Source: Bacteroidota bacterium
Lineage (GTDB): Bacteria > Bacteroidota > Bacteroidia > Flavobacteriales_D > Crocinitomicaceae
Assembly: GCA_024280295.1 (NCBI GenBank)
Contig: JAJRQK010000039.1
Location: 62,001-126,000, forward strand
DNA: 64,000 nt
Direction of reading: 5' to 3'
Made by a program: the position numbers and the translations under genes. The notes under the pieces are model-generated. The model was not told the origin of the DNA. It saw only the letters and a program-made list of their open reading frames with translations, and made no database searches. Below, one piece after another: positions 1 to 8,108 of the stretch (position 1 is the stretch's first letter; the number at the start of each line of letters is the position of its first letter).

Positions 1-2613
1 AACATCGAAGTTACAAACGGTGGAAATCAAACGGATGGTAAAAGCATTCGAAATGTTCTTCTTCAATTAACTGAGATCCCTGATTCTGGCAGCGTAAACA
101 TACTTGCTCGCGATATGCATATTTATTCTGTGCTGAAATTTCTGAATTCTAATTCAAATGCTTTGAAATATGGCTTCTCACAACATAACATATCTTTAGT
201 TGACGTTTTCGGACAAACTAACCTCAAAGTATTAGCTGCTAAAAAAATAATATTTGGAACAGATTTCATTCAATCTGACAAAGGAGAAGATTACATTATT
301 CCACAGGGGAAATCTATCGAATACGGTCCAGCAGTTTGGAATCCTGCACCATCGTGCAATTATAGTTCACGAAGCGGCACTGCCATTTCGGCAATCACAA
401 TCCATACAATTCAAGGTTCGTATTCAGGTGCAATCTCATGGTCGCAAAACTGTGCCTCTAACGTGTCGTTTCATTATGTAATTCGATCTTCGGATGGTCA
501 AGTTACTCAGATGGTGTTAGAAGCAAGTAAGGCATGGCATGTTGGTTCCGAAAACCCATATACAATTGGATATGAACATGAAGGATATGTGAATAATCCT
601 TCATGGTATACCGAACCGATGTACAACAGTTCTGCGGATTTAAGTCGTGATATCGTTGGAAGCGGTTATGGCATTCCTTCATTGAGAACTTATTATGGCC
701 CTGCAACTACAGGTATAAATTTACTTGGAGGTTGCACAAAAATCAAAGGGCATCAGCACTTTCCGAATCAATCACATACCGATCCAGGGATCTACTGGGA
801 CTGGGAGAAGTATTACAAATTGATCAATAATTTGCCGACCTACAATGTGATTTCAGCTGCTTCTGGATCACTTTACGACACAGGTGGAGCTGCGGGGAAC
901 TACCAAGATGATGAGCGCGAATTGTGGTTAGTTCAGCCAACGGCAGCACTAACTGTAACTATTAACTTCAGTGCGTTTGACCTTGAAAGCGGATACGATA
1001 ATATGTTCATTTACGATGGAGTTGATCCAGATGCCCCGTTAATTGGAATCTATACTGGATCAAGCTCACCTGGGACTATTACTTCAACAGGGCCGTCCTT
1101 ACTAATCGAGTTTCGAAGTGATTGCGGAACAGTAGCTTCAGGGTGGGCAGCAACCTATTCGTCAACAATTGGAACAGTTGCCGATGAAACAGCGCCTCTG
1201 ACGGCTATTCAAGCTGATACAACATGGCATACAAATGACTTCACAGTAAATTTCACAGATTCAGATTTAGAAAGTGGGTTGGCTACTCAATACTACCAAA
1301 TTGTTCACCAAGATGTAAATGATAATGGGTGGACTTCAAATGCATCCTATGGGTTTTTAAATGAGGATTTTGAAGACAATTCAAGTAACTGGACGAATCA
1401 AACGGGAGTTTATAGCATAACAACAGCATCCTACGATTTCACTGACGATCTCGAACAAAACTCAAACGCTTATACTCCGATCGTTCAAGATATAACAACG
1501 GACTATCTATTCGAATGGAATCAAAATATAACATCGGCAAGTGCAAGTCAACGCGCAGGATTACATTTTTTCTGTGATGATGCTACTTTGCCAAATCGTG
1601 GTAATTCATACTTTGTTTACCTGCGAGAATCAGATAATTTAGTGCAAATTTACCGTGTTACGAATGATGTATTTCAACTTTATGCGAACGATACGTTGAC
1701 AATTAACAACAATACATGGTATAATTGCAAAGTCAACTATAGTCCAGTATCTGGTATGATAAAACTATACGTCGATGGAAATTTAGTAACGCAGTGGCAA
1801 GATCCAACCCCATTGACATCAGGAAATTCAGTTTCATTCAGAACGGGAGGATGTACAGCAAGTTTTGATGATTTCCACGTCTATCGATCACGAGGAAGTC
1901 AAATTACAGTTCCAGCTGGGGTGACTGAAACGATGGCATTTGAAAGTGAAAATGCAATTGCAACTGGACGCGTGAATTCAATTGTGATTGACAGTGCCGA
2001 AAATTGGTCATTGATTGTCTCCGAAGATTATTTGTTAGACTTCACTGTTCCTACACTTTCCAATCTTAACGACGGTTCTAGTAGTGACATTGACACATTC
2101 TATACCGCAACCTTGGAGGCTAATTGGGATATCATTGATATTCATTCTGGAATTTCCGATTACGAATATGCCATTGGAACTTTACCCAATTTGGATGATG
2201 TATCGGCCTGGGCAAGTAGTGGCCTTTCTACGACATTGAATCATCTTTTAGCAAGCCCAGTGATTGATCAAGTTTACCATGTTTCTATTAGAACAACTAA
2301 TCAAGCTGGACTCGATACAACCTTCACGTCCGACGGTCAGCGTTATATAGAAATAGATTCAACTGCAACAATTTCTGAATTGTTCAATGAAATTTCAATT
2401 TTTCCAAATCCCGCAATAAACTCAGTGAATATAAATGGTCTTCCTGGCAAGACGAGCATCCTAATATATGATGTAATGGGAAGAGTCTGCCTCAAAAAAA
2501 AAGTAGTAAATCAGCTTGAATTGAATGTTTCGGAATTTAGTAGTGGAACATATCAAGTTCTAATTCAACAAGGTAGTGCTTTCGTTGTCAAACGATTGAT
2601 CATTCATCATTAG
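1..2613 (+). CDS. Secreted N-acetylmuramoyl-L-alanine amidase (Amidase_2) with CUB-like domain and T9SS type A tail; 5' partial
   Basis: The frame is open from base 1, so the gene starts left of the window; the ATG at 115 is only an internal Met, and residues here are counted from it. An Amidase_2 domain spans about 85-235, with putative zinc ligands H97 (TIHT), H213 (KGHQHF) and D223 (HTDPG). This family cleaves the lactyl-amide bond between MurNAc and the stem peptide of peptidoglycan. A CUB-like beta-sandwich follows at about 246-350. Next comes an Ig-like stretch and a laminin-G-like segment (about 415-600). The last 80 residues (IFPNPA, then ILIYDVMGR and LIIHH) form a T9SS type A sorting domain, so the protein should be exported and anchored or released by T9SS. 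Its role may be scavenging or attack on other cells' walls; that is inference. Confidence 0.88.
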   Translation, partial: NIEVTNGGNQTDGKSIRNVLLQLTEIPDSGSVNILARDMHIYSVLKFLNSNSNALKYGFSQHNISLVDVFGQTNLKVLAAKKIIFGTDFIQSDKGEDYIIPQGKSIEYGPAVWNPAPSCNYSSRSGTAISAITIHTIQGSYSGAISWSQNCASNVSFHYVIRSSDGQVTQMVLEASKAWHVGSENPYTIGYEHEGYVNNPSWYTEPMYNSSADLSRDIVGSGYGIPSLRTYYGPATTGINLLGGCTKIKGHQHFPNQSHTDPGIYWDWEKYYKLINNLPTYNVISAASGSLYDTGGAAGNYQDDERELWLVQPTAALTVTINFSAFDLESGYDNMFIYDGVDPDAPLIGIYTGSSSPGTITSTGPSLLIEFRSDCGTVASGWAATYSSTIGTVADETAPLTAIQADTTWHTNDFTVNFTDSDLESGLATQYYQIVHQDVNDNGWTSNASYGFLNEDFEDNSSNWTNQTGVYSITTASYDFTDDLEQNSNAYTPIVQDITTDYLFEWNQNITSASASQRAGLHFFCDDATLPNRGNSYFVYLRESDNLVQIYRVTNDVFQLYANDTLTINNNTWYNCKVNYSPVSGMIKLYVDGNLVTQWQDPTPLTSGNSVSFRTGGCTASFDDFHVYRSRGSQITVPAGVTETMAFESENAIATGRVNSIVIDSAENWSLIVSEDYLLDFTVPTLSNLNDGSSSDIDTFYTATLEANWDIIDIHSGISDYEYAIGTLPNLDDVSAWASSGLSTTLNHLLASPVIDQVYHVSIRTTNQAGLDTTFTSDGQRYIEIDSTATISELFNEISIFPNPAINSVNINGLPGKTSILIYDVMGRVCLKKKVVNQLELNVSEFSSGTYQVLIQQGSAFVVKRLIIHH

Positions 2614-2652
2614 TTGCGAACTATCAACAATAAATCAAACCTTTTCTCGTAC

Positions 2653-2664
2653 TAATACGTATTA
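2653..2664. promoter_or_regulatory. 12-bp perfect palindrome upstream of the S41 protease
   Basis: TAATACGTATTA is perfectly self-complementary and lies 32 bp before the ATG at 2696. Its position would suit an operator, but no TAnnTTTG element is visible next to it and a 12-bp AT-rich palindrome can arise by chance. Confidence 0.2.
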
Positions 2665-2695
2665 ATTACAACAAGTAAACTAACGAATCAGTTAA

Positions 2696-4093
2696 ATGAA
2701 GTACACTTTTCTCCATCTGTGTATCTTATTTACCACGCTTAATTGTCAATCAATTCAAGCGCAAGAACTCTTCACTGAACTAGAGATTAAGGAGGATATT
2801 GCCTACTTGGAAGAGCAACTTATTCGTTACCATCCCAATTTATTTTTGTATTCTAAACAAGATGAATTCGATTCCCTTACCGAAGATTTAAAATCGAAAG
2901 TTCAAGAGGAAACAACAGAATTGGAAGCATATAGATTACTAGCTTCTTATTCGGAAATCATTCGTGATGGTCATACATCAATCACTCCCTCAAATAAAAT
3001 ATTTTCCAGCTTTCAAGTAGATACCACATTGTTTCCCTTAAGGATTTATTGGGATGGGGACTCTATGCATACGATAATGGACTTCAGCAATGAGCAATTA
3101 ATTCCTAATGGGTCACGAATTTTATCTATAAATGAGTACAGCGTGGAGGAAATTGCGGGAAGCATTCTTACATCACTGCAACACGACGGAGACAATTTGA
3201 CTTATCCAACATGGATACTAAATAATTTCTTCTCAGCATACTTTTATTTCTATTATGGTGAATTTGATGAATTTAGAATTGGTTACAAAGATCCCGATGG
3301 AAGAAACAACTCAAGTAGGCTAAAAGCATTGTGCAAAAAGGATATCGCCAAAAATAGAAATTCCCGTTACCCTGATTATTCCAAACAGTATCGATTAGAA
3401 AAAAAATCAGGTATCACAATCGAACAAATCGATGACTTAAGTGCAGTACTCACGATTAAATCCTTCGACAATGGGATATTACTTAAAGAATATCACCAAC
3501 GGTTTCGTCCTTCAATTCGGAGGCAGATAAAAAAAGTGCGGAAAAATGGAACTGAGAACTTAATTGTTGATTTGCGTGGTAATCAAGGTGGACGTTTAAG
3601 TAACGGGCATTTCTTACTCAAACGACTTATGCCCCATCGCTATATTATGGTCGAGTGCTTTACGAAAGTGAAGAAAAAATGTTCACACATTGCGAATGCG
3701 CGAAACAAACCAACTTATGGACCAATTTTAGGAATAAAAAAACCGAATAAGAAACGATTCAATGGGAAGGTTTACTTTCTAGTGGATGGTGGGAGTTTCT
3801 CCTGCTCTGGAATTGTTACACACGTAATTAAATCATACAATAGAGGCATTATCGTTGGAGAAGAGACCGGAGGAAGTGCTTATTCATTAGTGGGCTCACC
3901 AAACAAAAAGATTACGCTTCCCAACACAGGAATAAACGTAAGCATACCGAGACTTCAATTCATCCTCCAAGACTTAAAAGAAACGGAGAAGTCTGGTACT
4001 CAGCCTGATGTGATGATCCCAGTTACTCCAAGTGATCTATTACAGAATCAAGATTCTGTAATAGAATACATTTTAGAAGAAATCGCAAATTAA
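2696..4093 (+). CDS. S41 family (tail-specific-protease-like) peptidase, secreted
   Basis: 465 residues with an N-terminal signal peptide ending near SIQAQ (about residue 23), so it is periplasmic or surface-exposed. The C-terminal half shows the TSPc fold: a VDLRGNQGG motif, then GGSFSCSG at 365-372, with S369 the likely nucleophile by alignment to CtpA-type NxGTASAS. Classical CtpA enzymes have a catalytic Lys about 25 residues later. Here that stretch reads GEETGG, as in the S41 subgroup that lacks the Ser-Lys dyad. No PDZ domain is obvious. It is the last gene before a convergent terminator. Substrate unknown. Confidence 0.8.
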   Translation: MKYTFLHLCILFTTLNCQSIQAQELFTELEIKEDIAYLEEQLIRYHPNLFLYSKQDEFDSLTEDLKSKVQEETTELEAYRLLASYSEIIRDGHTSITPSNKIFSSFQVDTTLFPLRIYWDGDSMHTIMDFSNEQLIPNGSRILSINEYSVEEIAGSILTSLQHDGDNLTYPTWILNNFFSAYFYFYYGEFDEFRIGYKDPDGRNNSSRLKALCKKDIAKNRNSRYPDYSKQYRLEKKSGITIEQIDDLSAVLTIKSFDNGILLKEYHQRFRPSIRRQIKKVRKNGTENLIVDLRGNQGGRLSNGHFLLKRLMPHRYIMVECFTKVKKKCSHIANARNKPTYGPILGIKKPNKKRFNGKVYFLVDGGSFSCSGIVTHVIKSYNRGIIVGEETGGSAYSLVGSPNKKITLPNTGINVSIPRLQFILQDLKETEKSGTQPDVMIPVTPSDLLQNQDSVIEYILEEIAN

Positions 4094-4106
4094 TTTAGGA
4101 AACAAA

Positions 4107-4136
4107 AAAGCCGTCTATCAAAAGATAAACGGCTTT
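4107..4136. terminator. Bidirectional intrinsic terminator between S41 gene and rplY
   Basis: AAAGCCGT and ACGGCTTT pair, with an inner TATC/GATA stem, one mismatch and a short A-rich loop. A-runs and T-runs flank both sides, and the hairpin lies between convergent genes. Confidence 0.75.
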
Positions 4137-4156
4137 CAATACGAATTAAAAAATTA

Positions 4157-4786
4157 CTAATTCTCAGATTTTTCTTCATCAGAAGATTCACCTTCAGCTC
4201 CTTCTTCACCTTCAGTTTCTTCTTCCTCTTCTTCATCAACAGCTCCACGTGCCATTTTAACACCTACAACTACTGCTTCAGATGGCTCAAGAATAGTAAC
4301 GCCTTCTAATTCCAATTCTGAGATTCGAATTGAGTCACCAATTTTTAAATCCGCGACTTGAATTGTTACTGCTTCTGGCAATACCTCAGGAAGACCAACT
4401 ACTTTAATATTACGGTAGTTCTGACGAAGTTTACCTCCATTCATCACTCCAATTGGAGAACCTTCCGTATAAATCGGAAGCTTCACTTTTACTGGTTTCT
4501 TCGCATCCAACTCAAGAAAATCAACATGAACTGGTTTATCTTTAACTGGGTGCATCTGCGTTGCTTGAATCACTGCCATTTTCTTTGCTCCATCAATATC
4601 GATTTCAATTTGAAATACATCAGGAGAGAAAATCAATTTCTCAACATCTGTTGATTTTACAGAAAAGTGTGTTTGCTCACCTCCACCATAAAGAACACAT
4701 GGTACTCGACCATCTACTCTAAGTGCTTTTGCGCCCTTTTTCCCTACGCTCGCTCTAGGCGAACCGCTCAATTGTGCTTTTTTCAT
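4157..4786 (-). CDS. rplY: 50S ribosomal protein L25/Ctc (two-domain form)
   Basis: 209 residues. The N-terminal half (about 1-90) is the L25 5S-rRNA-binding domain (start MKKAQLSG, then VLYGGGEQTHFSV and HPVKDKPVHVDFLEL). The second half (about 95-185) is the TL5/CTC beta domain. The last 25 residues are almost all Glu, Gly, Ser or Asp, an acidic tail common in Bacteroidota L25. It binds 5S rRNA in the large subunit. It starts 9 nt after the prs stop codon, so prs-rplY is one transcription unit, an arrangement common in bacteria. It ends at a convergent terminator. Confidence 0.95.
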   Translation of the reverse strand: MKKAQLSGSPRASVGKKGAKALRVDGRVPCVLYGGGEQTHFSVKSTDVEKLIFSPDVFQIEIDIDGAKKMAVIQATQMHPVKDKPVHVDFLELDAKKPVKVKLPIYTEGSPIGVMNGGKLRQNYRNIKVVGLPEVLPEAVTIQVADLKIGDSIRISELELEGVTILEPSEAVVVGVKMARGAVDEEEEEETEGEEGAEGESSDEEKSEN

Positions 4787-4795
4787 TTGTATATA

Positions 4796-5731
4796 TTATG
4801 AGATTATAAAATGCGAACTAATAGATTGATTGTTAATTGTTCTTCGGATAACATCTGCGAACAAGTCAGCAACGCTAACGACACGAATCTTATCATGCTG
4901 TTCTTTCAACGGTATTGTATCAGTAACAATCAACTCTGTGATTTTTGAATTTGTAAGACGTTCGAGTGCTGGTCCAGATAAAACTGCATGCGTACAAAAC
5001 GCTCTTACACTTAATGCCCCTTTTGCTATGAAGAGATCTGCTGCTTTGGTAAGTGTCCCGGCTGTGTCAATCATATCATCAACAAGAAGAACATCCTTCC
5101 CGCTGACATCTCCAATCACAGTCATTTCAGCGACTTCATTAGGTTTACTACGCTGTTTGTGACAGATAGCAAGACTCACGTTCAATCGTTTTGCATATGA
5201 GTTGGCACGTTTTGTTCCTCCAGCATCTGGAGCAGCCATTATCATATTTCCAGTATTAAACTTTGAGATTTCTGGGTAGAAGATCGTTGAGCCATATAAA
5301 TGATCAACTGGAACTTCGAAGAAACCTTGAATTTGATCGGCATGTAAGTCCATTGTCATAATGCGATCAATTCCTGCTGCCATCAGCATATTGGCAACTA
5401 GTCTCGCTCCAATCGCAACTCTTGGCTTATCTTTTCTGTCTTGTCGTGCAAATCCAAAGTACGGTACAACAACAATAATTTTATTTGCTGAAGCTCTTTT
5501 TGCTACATCAACCATTAAAAGAAGCTCCATCAAATTGTCAGTTGGAGGCATTGTTGATTGAACAATAAAAACATCTTGACCCCTTACCGTTTCTTCAAAT
5601 GAAGGCTGAAATTCACCATCACTGAAGTCTGTAACCTTTACATCACCGAGCTTTGCTCCATAGGCATACGCAATTTTCTCAGCCAATTCGACTGATGCTC
5701 TACCTGCAAATATTTTAACTCCCGCTGACAT
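4796..5731 (-). CDS. prs: Ribose-phosphate pyrophosphokinase (PRPP synthase)
   Basis: Makes PRPP from ribose 5-phosphate and ATP for nucleotide, His and Trp synthesis. Seen: KIFAGRAS at the N-terminus, FSDGEFQPSFEETVRG, the PYFGFARQDRKDKPR flexible-loop region, MTMDLHADQIQGFF, and the PRPP loop LLVDDMIDTAGT. At 311 residues it has the family's usual length. A longer frame opens with TTG at 5752, but that codon lies inside the likely -7 promoter element TAAATTTG (5750-5757), so the ATG at 5731 (MSAGVKIF) is the better start. First gene of prs-rplY; cytosolic. Confidence 0.95.
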   Translation of the reverse strand: MSAGVKIFAGRASVELAEKIAYAYGAKLGDVKVTDFSDGEFQPSFEETVRGQDVFIVQSTMPPTDNLMELLLMVDVAKRASANKIIVVVPYFGFARQDRKDKPRVAIGARLVANMLMAAGIDRIMTMDLHADQIQGFFEVPVDHLYGSTIFYPEISKFNTGNMIMAAPDAGGTKRANSYAKRLNVSLAICHKQRSKPNEVAEMTVIGDVSGKDVLLVDDMIDTAGTLTKAADLFIAKGALSVRAFCTHAVLSGPALERLTNSKITELIVTDTIPLKEQHDKIRVVSVADLFADVIRRTINNQSISSHFIIS

Positions 5732-5749
5732 ACTCTTTGTTTGAGGGTG

Positions 5750-5757
5750 CAAATTTA
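5750..5757 (-). promoter_or_regulatory. -7 promoter element of prs (TAAATTTG)
   Basis: Exact match to the Bacteroidota -7 consensus TAnnTTTG on the minus strand, followed by C, 18 nt before the ATG at 5731. No TTTG at the expected -33 position. It overlaps the in-frame TTG, which argues against that codon as the start. Confidence 0.55.
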
Positions 5758-5808
5758 GGCAAATCTCATGATATGTGCTGCTAAATCGAGGAAAAAGGTT
5801 GATTGATG

Positions 5809-6357
5809 CTAAAGAATTGTTTCTTTTTTCTTCTTTTTCCGCAGATTAAAGTCAACATCGCGATCATTTATGATCCCAATTCGAAGTGAGATAAAGAATT
5901 TATTTGTCTCGAAATTATCAGGTAATCGGGCCATTATATGATATCCTGTTTGGAGATGCAAAAGTGAAAACTTAAAACCTATTACTGGCGCTAATCCAAC
6001 ACGTGTGTCGTCGAAATTTGTGCGGAAAAAGATATTCCCTCCATACGTCAAGCCAATTCGATTAGGCTTATACCAATAACCCATATCATAGCCCAACATG
6101 TTGTATTTGAAATTATAATTGAACCCTGCATGTGCAGCATGAATGGTTGGCTTTCTTATTCGAACCTTTTTCCATTGCCGTTCCACGCCTATTTCTAAAA
6201 CGGTGTACTCTCCCCGTTGGATCCCAAAATATGGGCCCGTTTTAGTTATCTCAATGTTGAGTAAACGTCTCCTTAGCTGGGCATTTGAGCCATTCATTTG
6301 CGCAGAAACCTGCACAGCTAGTATGAATGATACAACAATTAATAACTTACTCAGCAT
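5809..6357 (-). CDS. Conserved exported protein, probable small outer-membrane beta-barrel
   Basis: 182 residues with a signal peptide (MLSKLLIVVSFILAVQVSAQ). The mature part has alternating polar and aromatic strands (for example FNYNFKYNMLGYDMGYW and LTYGGNIFFRTN) that suggest an outer-membrane barrel of the kind common in Bacteroidota. It ends in a very basic tail with six Lys in a row or nearly so. Its start overlaps the end of the cvpA-like gene by 11 nt, so the two are probably co-transcribed. I do not recognise the family and assign no function. Confidence 0.6.
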   Translation of the reverse strand: MLSKLLIVVSFILAVQVSAQMNGSNAQLRRRLLNIEITKTGPYFGIQRGEYTVLEIGVERQWKKVRIRKPTIHAAHAGFNYNFKYNMLGYDMGYWYKPNRIGLTYGGNIFFRTNFDDTRVGLAPVIGFKFSLLHLQTGYHIMARLPDNFETNKFFISLRIGIINDRDVDFNLRKKKKKETIL

Positions 6358-6898
6358 CTTGTTCTAGTTCAATTGGGATAAGTTCTTTATCATCTAACGC
6401 ATTTTTTAGAAAAATGGTGCTTTCCGTAAAAGCAGGTATCGCTCCCATTGTAACATCTCGTAAAGGCTTAAATAGTAAAGAGTTCTGTTTCGATTCTTCA
6501 GACAAGATATCCATTTTATCATCGTAAGATTCGCTAATAATAATTGCTGCTCCAGTAATGAACATCCATTTAGCAACTCCAAATACAGCTCCTCCAACTC
6601 TGTTGAATAGACTTAATCTTGCCACTTTAATTATTTTGTCAAATGCTTTTCCTGCAAAATAAACCATCGCTCCAATGGCCAGGAAAGTAAGTGTAAACGA
6701 TATTGCAGGCAAGTATTCAGAAGTGAAGCCCATAGAATTTTTCAGGAACGCAGCAACGGCATCAGAGAAGTGAATTCCCCCGTAGAGACCAAAAAAAAAT
6801 GCGAAAAACGAAAAAACTTCAAGCACAAGTCCTTTACTGAATCCTTTCCAAGTACCAAAACCAATAGCGCCAATAATAAAGATGTCGAGAAAATTCAT
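6347..6898 (-). CDS. CvpA family membrane protein
   Basis: 183 residues with about four transmembrane helices. The opening MNFLDIFIIGAIGFGTWKG followed by a KGLVLEVFSF segment is characteristic of CvpA/colicin V production proteins, as is the hydrophobic-glycine pattern of helices 2-4. The C-terminal third is charged and probably cytosolic. The molecular function of CvpA is poorly known; links to colicin V production and envelope stress come from enterobacteria. It overlaps the downstream exported-protein gene by 11 nt. Confidence 0.85.
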   Translation of the reverse strand: MNFLDIFIIGAIGFGTWKGFSKGLVLEVFSFFAFFFGLYGGIHFSDAVAAFLKNSMGFTSEYLPAISFTLTFLAIGAMVYFAGKAFDKIIKVARLSLFNRVGGAVFGVAKWMFITGAAIIISESYDDKMDILSEESKQNSLLFKPLRDVTMGAIPAFTESTIFLKNALDDKELIPIELEQDAE

Positions 6899-6917
6899 TT
6901 AAATATCGATACTAAAT

Positions 6918-6959
6918 AAAAAACCGCAACAATAGCTGAAACATCAGTACTGCTGCGGT
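6918..6959 (-). terminator. Intrinsic terminator after the YceI-like gene
   Basis: On the minus strand ACCGCA pairs with TGCGGT around an inner CTGA/TCAG stem and is followed by a T-run. It lies 17 nt after the stop of the 6976-7611 gene. Confidence 0.7.
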
Positions 6960-6975
6960 AAGTAATTTGTAGTTA

Positions 6976-7611
6976 TTAATCGCAATCAGATTTCAACTGA
7001 GTAGTAAACGAAAGTCCAACTTCCGACCATGTTTTTGTTTCACCATCGTCGCCTGTATGTTTCTCTGAGCAGACAACATTTAACGCTTCTAATGCGCTCA
7101 CAGCACTCCACATACTTACATCAACAGACGAAGTAAATTCAAACTTGCCATCTTCCAAAGTATAATCACCTTCAATATCTGCTGAAACACCATTCATAGT
7201 AATTGAGATAGTTGCTTTACCATTATCAGATAACTTTTTAACCTTTCCCGTGATCATTTCAGTGTCAGTCATCGTTCCAAAGAATGTTTCCGCAATTTTC
7301 TTGTTGCGTGCTTCGTCACTTGTTTCAACTGAAGATGTTGTCATTGAAAAAGTTAAGGATTCAAGTAAAGCAATTGGATCATCCGAAGATTCATCACCCG
7401 TGATAGTCATTTCGTTAAATGAACCTTTCACACCCACTTTTGAGCTCGTCTTATATCCAGTCCACTCGAAAATTGTCGATTGGTCATCATAGTGATAAAA
7501 ACAAATTTCTTCTTCCACTTTTTCTTCCTCCTCTATTGTTGGATCGCCACCACAAGATGAAATTGTTAGTGTTGTAGTAATTGCCGCAAGTATAAATAGT
7601 CCCTGTTTCAT
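6976..7611 (-). CDS. YceI-like domain lipoprotein
   Basis: 211 residues. A lipoprotein signal ends at SSCGG, with the lipobox Cys at about residue 20. A Glu-rich linker follows (TIEEEEKVEEE). The body matches the YceI pattern: DQSTIFEWTGYKTSSKVGVKG, then GSFNEMTI, then a segment where species with altered threshold (FFGTM, MTGKV-like) are described, and a final beta strand LSFTTQL. YceI domains are lipocalin-like barrels that bind polyisoprenoids or similar lipids. Likely membrane-anchored in the periplasm. It sits alone between its own terminator and a divergent gene. Confidence 0.75.
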   Translation of the reverse strand: MKQGLFILAAITTTLTISSCGGDPTIEEEEKVEEEICFYHYDDQSTIFEWTGYKTSSKVGVKGSFNEMTITGDESSDDPIALLESLTFSMTTSSVETSDEARNKKIAETFFGTMTDTEMITGKVKKLSDNGKATISITMNGVSADIEGDYTLEDGKFEFTSSVDVSMWSAVSALEALNVVCSEKHTGDDGETKTWSEVGLSFTTQLKSDCD

Positions 7612-7697
7612 AATTTCATTTTGTCCTGAAGATAATCATCTTTATTAAAATCATCAGATCAGAGAAGACAAAATATCACAGTGACTCAAGTATTCAC

Positions 7698-7705
7698 TAC
7701 TTTTG
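7698..7705 (+). promoter_or_regulatory. -7 promoter element (TACTTTTG) at a start codon
   Basis: Exact TAnnTTTG match ending 4 nt before the ATG at 7710. The expected transcription start would fall on or beside the ATG, implying a leaderless or nearly leaderless mRNA. No -33 TTTG is seen. Confidence 0.45.
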
Positions 7706-7709
7706 CACA

Positions 7710-8072
7710 ATGGACTATGATCTAGAATTAAAATTTCAAAAAGTTAAAGATTCATTAGAGGAAAGCTTCGGTGGTGGACTAGATGTACAGTCAATTCTGT
7801 TTCTGATAGGAGTGAATGAACTTGGAATTGGGCATAGAGACTTCAATAAAAATGAGAAAACAGAACTTCTTCACGTTGCTGTTTGTACCTTGCTTGAACC
7901 CTACGGATATTATGAATTCGAAGGGAGGGATGATGATAATTGGCCACACTTCAAAATGATTAAAAAATTACCTCCATTGGATAGCCGAGAACAACAACAT
8001 TTGATGAAAGAAGCAATGATTGCCTACTTCAGTCAAAACGATTATGTCGATCTTCAAGACACAACAGCTTAA
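7710..8072 (+). CDS. Conserved hypothetical cytosolic protein
   Basis: 120 residues, no signal peptide or membrane segment, acidic overall. Seen: DVQSILFLIGVNELGIG near the N-terminus, then a charged helix and ELLHVAVCTLLEPYGYYEFEGRD. It looks like a small alpha/beta Bacteroidota protein that often lies near rseP, but I cannot name a family. It is followed by rseP 36 nt downstream, which has its own -7 element, so co-transcription is possible but not required. Confidence 0.65.
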   Translation: MDYDLELKFQKVKDSLEESFGGGLDVQSILFLIGVNELGIGHRDFNKNEKTELLHVAVCTLLEPYGYYEFEGRDDDNWPHFKMIKKLPPLDSREQQHLMKEAMIAYFSQNDYVDLQDTTA

Positions 8073-8076
8073 ATCG

Positions 8077-8084
8077 TATATTTG
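8077..8084 (+). promoter_or_regulatory. -7 promoter element of rseP (TATATTTG)
   Basis: Exact TAnnTTTG followed by C, 24 nt upstream of the rseP ATG at 8109. No clear -33 TTTG. Confidence 0.5.
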
Positions 8085-8108
8085 CATTCTTTTTAATTTA
8101 CAGAACCT

